A stretch of DNA of 7,837 bases, taken from Desulfobacteraceae bacterium. GTDB taxonomy: Bacteria; Desulfobacterota; DSM-4660; Desulfatiglandales; Desulfatiglandaceae. This document shows positions 6,953 to 7,837 of the stretch, piece after piece (within the stretch, counting starts at the first letter, position 1; every line of letters begins with the position of its first letter). The notes below the pieces were generated by a model. It was not told the DNA's origin, ran no database searches, and saw only the letters and a program-made list of their open reading frames with translations. Made by a program: the position numbers and the translations under genes. The DNA is taken from contig DQZA01000037.1 in the NCBI GenBank assembly GCA_011042035.1, positions 1 through 7,837 of the forward strand. Direction: 5' to 3'.

Positions 6953-7548
6953 AAAGGAAAATCGCTTCGATCTTAATTGCCTTTTATTTGGTGCTTGTTT
7001 CCTTTGTCTTTGCTCAAACCCATTCCCTGTCCTTCAAGGATGAAATTTATAATCCCGGGATCCTAAAGCCCACAGACAGTGTCCTAAAGGTCAAAGTAGG
7101 AGATAAGGCCCCTAATTTCACCCTTCCATGTCTGTCAGGAAAGAAAATCTCCTTACATCAGTTCCTGGGGGGAAAAAATGTTGTGCTTTCTTTTGTACCA
7201 GCCGCCTGGACACCAGTATGCTCTGATCAATGGCCGGGCTACAACCTTGCCAAGGAAATCTTTGACCAATACGATGCCATCTTACTGGGAATAAGTGTTG
7301 ATAACATACCCACTCTGTATGCATGGACCAGGCAGATGGGCGATCTATGGTTTAGGGTGCTCTCTGATTTCTGGCCTCACGGACAAGTGGCTTCTGAATA
7401 CGGTATCCTTCGCTCAGATGGTATGGCAGAAAGGGCACTGTTTGTAATCGACAAGAAAGGTATCATCCGGTATATTGACGTCCATAACATTAATGAAAGG
7501 CCTCGCTTAGAGGCCCTGGTTAAGGCATTAGAAGAGCTCGGGCAGTAA
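6949..7548 (+). CDS. Exported peroxiredoxin (AhpC/TSA family)
   Basis: This 199-residue protein should reduce peroxides in the periplasm. Residues 1-22 are a signal peptide (KRK, hydrophobic core, then VFA before the likely cut). The mature domain begins VGDKAPNFTLPCLSGKKISL. The peroxidatic motif P-x3-T-x2-C is P84, T88 and C91 in FVPAAWTPVCSDQ. The downstream conserved arginine is visible in MAERALFVIDKKGIIRY. The only other cysteine is C61, N-terminal to the peroxidatic one, and no resolving cysteine occurs at the usual C-terminal positions, so it probably works as a 1-Cys enzyme recycled by a partner thiol protein. The adjacent thioredoxin-like protein is the obvious candidate. GAGG at 6938-6941 precedes its ATG by 7 nt, and the start overlaps the upstream stop. 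Most peroxiredoxins are cytoplasmic, so an exported one in a formate dehydrogenase cluster is notable. The subfamily was not assigned. Confidence 0.85.
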   Translation: MKRKIASILIAFYLVLVSFVFAQTHSLSFKDEIYNPGILKPTDSVLKVKVGDKAPNFTLPCLSGKKISLHQFLGGKNVVLSFVPAAWTPVCSDQWPGYNLAKEIFDQYDAILLGISVDNIPTLYAWTRQMGDLWFRVLSDFWPHGQVASEYGILRSDGMAERALFVIDKKGIIRYIDVHNINERPRLEALVKALEELGQ

Positions 7549-7613
7549 AGTAATGAAAGTATAAACAAGACCTTTTACTCTTTTCGATTTGGCGACTCAA
7601 GAGGAACCATTAC

Positions 7614-7837
7614 ATGACTCAAAATATGCAGGAATACATAGACTACATAATCAAGCAACGACCCTTTGCAAAAGATATCCTCAACTCCTACAAGTCACTT
7701 GTTGAACTAATGGATGATCTGGAGATATCCGCCCCCCAAGTACATGTGGAAAAGGGGGTTCAGGAGCTGAAGGTCAAGGAAGGTTTTCCTGTTTTTGCCA
7801 GGGAAGACCTGCCTCTGGATTTTGGCGCGGCTTCAAC
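7614..7837 (+). CDS. fdhE: Formate dehydrogenase accessory protein FdhE (5' part, cut by window end)
   Basis: The frame opens at ATG 7614, preceded by AAGAGGA (7599-7605), and runs 74 codons without a stop to the window edge. The N-terminal part (KQRPFAKDILNSYKSLVELM, then VKEGFPVFAREDLPLDF) resembles the start of FdhE proteins of anaerobic Desulfobacterota: a helix after an RP motif, then an EGFPL-type segment and a leucine/proline/aspartate stretch. FdhE is a cytoplasmic maturation factor that binds formate dehydrogenase; its C-terminal CxxC metal-binding pairs would lie beyond the window and cannot be checked. It follows the peroxiredoxin after 65 bp with no clear terminator between, so it probably shares the transcript. 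Context, downstream of fdhAB, strongly supports the call. An uncharacterised helical protein is the alternative. Confidence 0.7.
   Translation, partial: MTQNMQEYIDYIIKQRPFAKDILNSYKSLVELMDDLEISAPQVHVEKGVQELKVKEGFPVFAREDLPLDFGAAS

Noticed and set aside
7549..7613. Hairpin AGTAA...TTACT between the peroxiredoxin gene and fdhE as a terminator
   Set aside because: The stem is only five AT-rich pairs with a long loop and no proper T tract; the gap is short and the genes are probably co-transcribed.

Overview
The window looks like a chromosomal segment from an anaerobic, respiring bacterium, most likely a sulfate-reducing or syntrophic member of the Desulfobacterota (former Deltaproteobacteria). 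This rests on a selenocysteine-containing, Tat-exported formate dehydrogenase of the two-subunit Desulfovibrio type, a beta subunit with only three [4Fe-4S] clusters and no membrane anchor, and a neighbouring fdhE. The lineage is inferred from protein family resemblance alone.

Layout. Positions 1-150 are a low-complexity intergenic tail with short direct repeats and degenerate heptamers. They run into the stop codon of a minus-strand crotonase-family gene (147-926; PaaG/isomerase-like rather than a classical hydratase). A 173-bp divergent gap follows, then moaA on the plus strand (1100-2086), which encodes the first enzyme of molybdenum cofactor synthesis. Positions 2087-2448 hold a possible 56-residue minus-strand gene and a sigma-70-like promoter for the main operon. 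fdhA (2449-5523, read through an in-frame TGA as selenocysteine at 3022-3024) and fdhB (5539-6294) follow. Next come a strong hairpin, two small exported thiol-redox proteins whose genes overlap by four bases (a TlpA/thioredoxin-like protein and a peroxiredoxin), and the start of fdhE (7614 to the window edge).

How the genes work together. MoaA supplies pterin for the Mo/W-bis-pyranopterin cofactor of FdhA. FdhA carries the active-site Sec192, His193 and Arg441 and one [4Fe-4S] cluster. It should be exported by Tat together with FdhB, which relays electrons through three further clusters to an acceptor (probably a c-type cytochrome) outside this window. FdhE is a maturation factor. The least expected part is the exported thioredoxin/peroxiredoxin pair between fdhB and fdhE. 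FdhA also has two cysteines (C862, C891) that may correspond to the redox-switch disulfide known from Desulfovibrio vulgaris FdhAB, so a thiol-based protection or activation module for this oxygen-sensitive enzyme is a reasonable, testable hypothesis.
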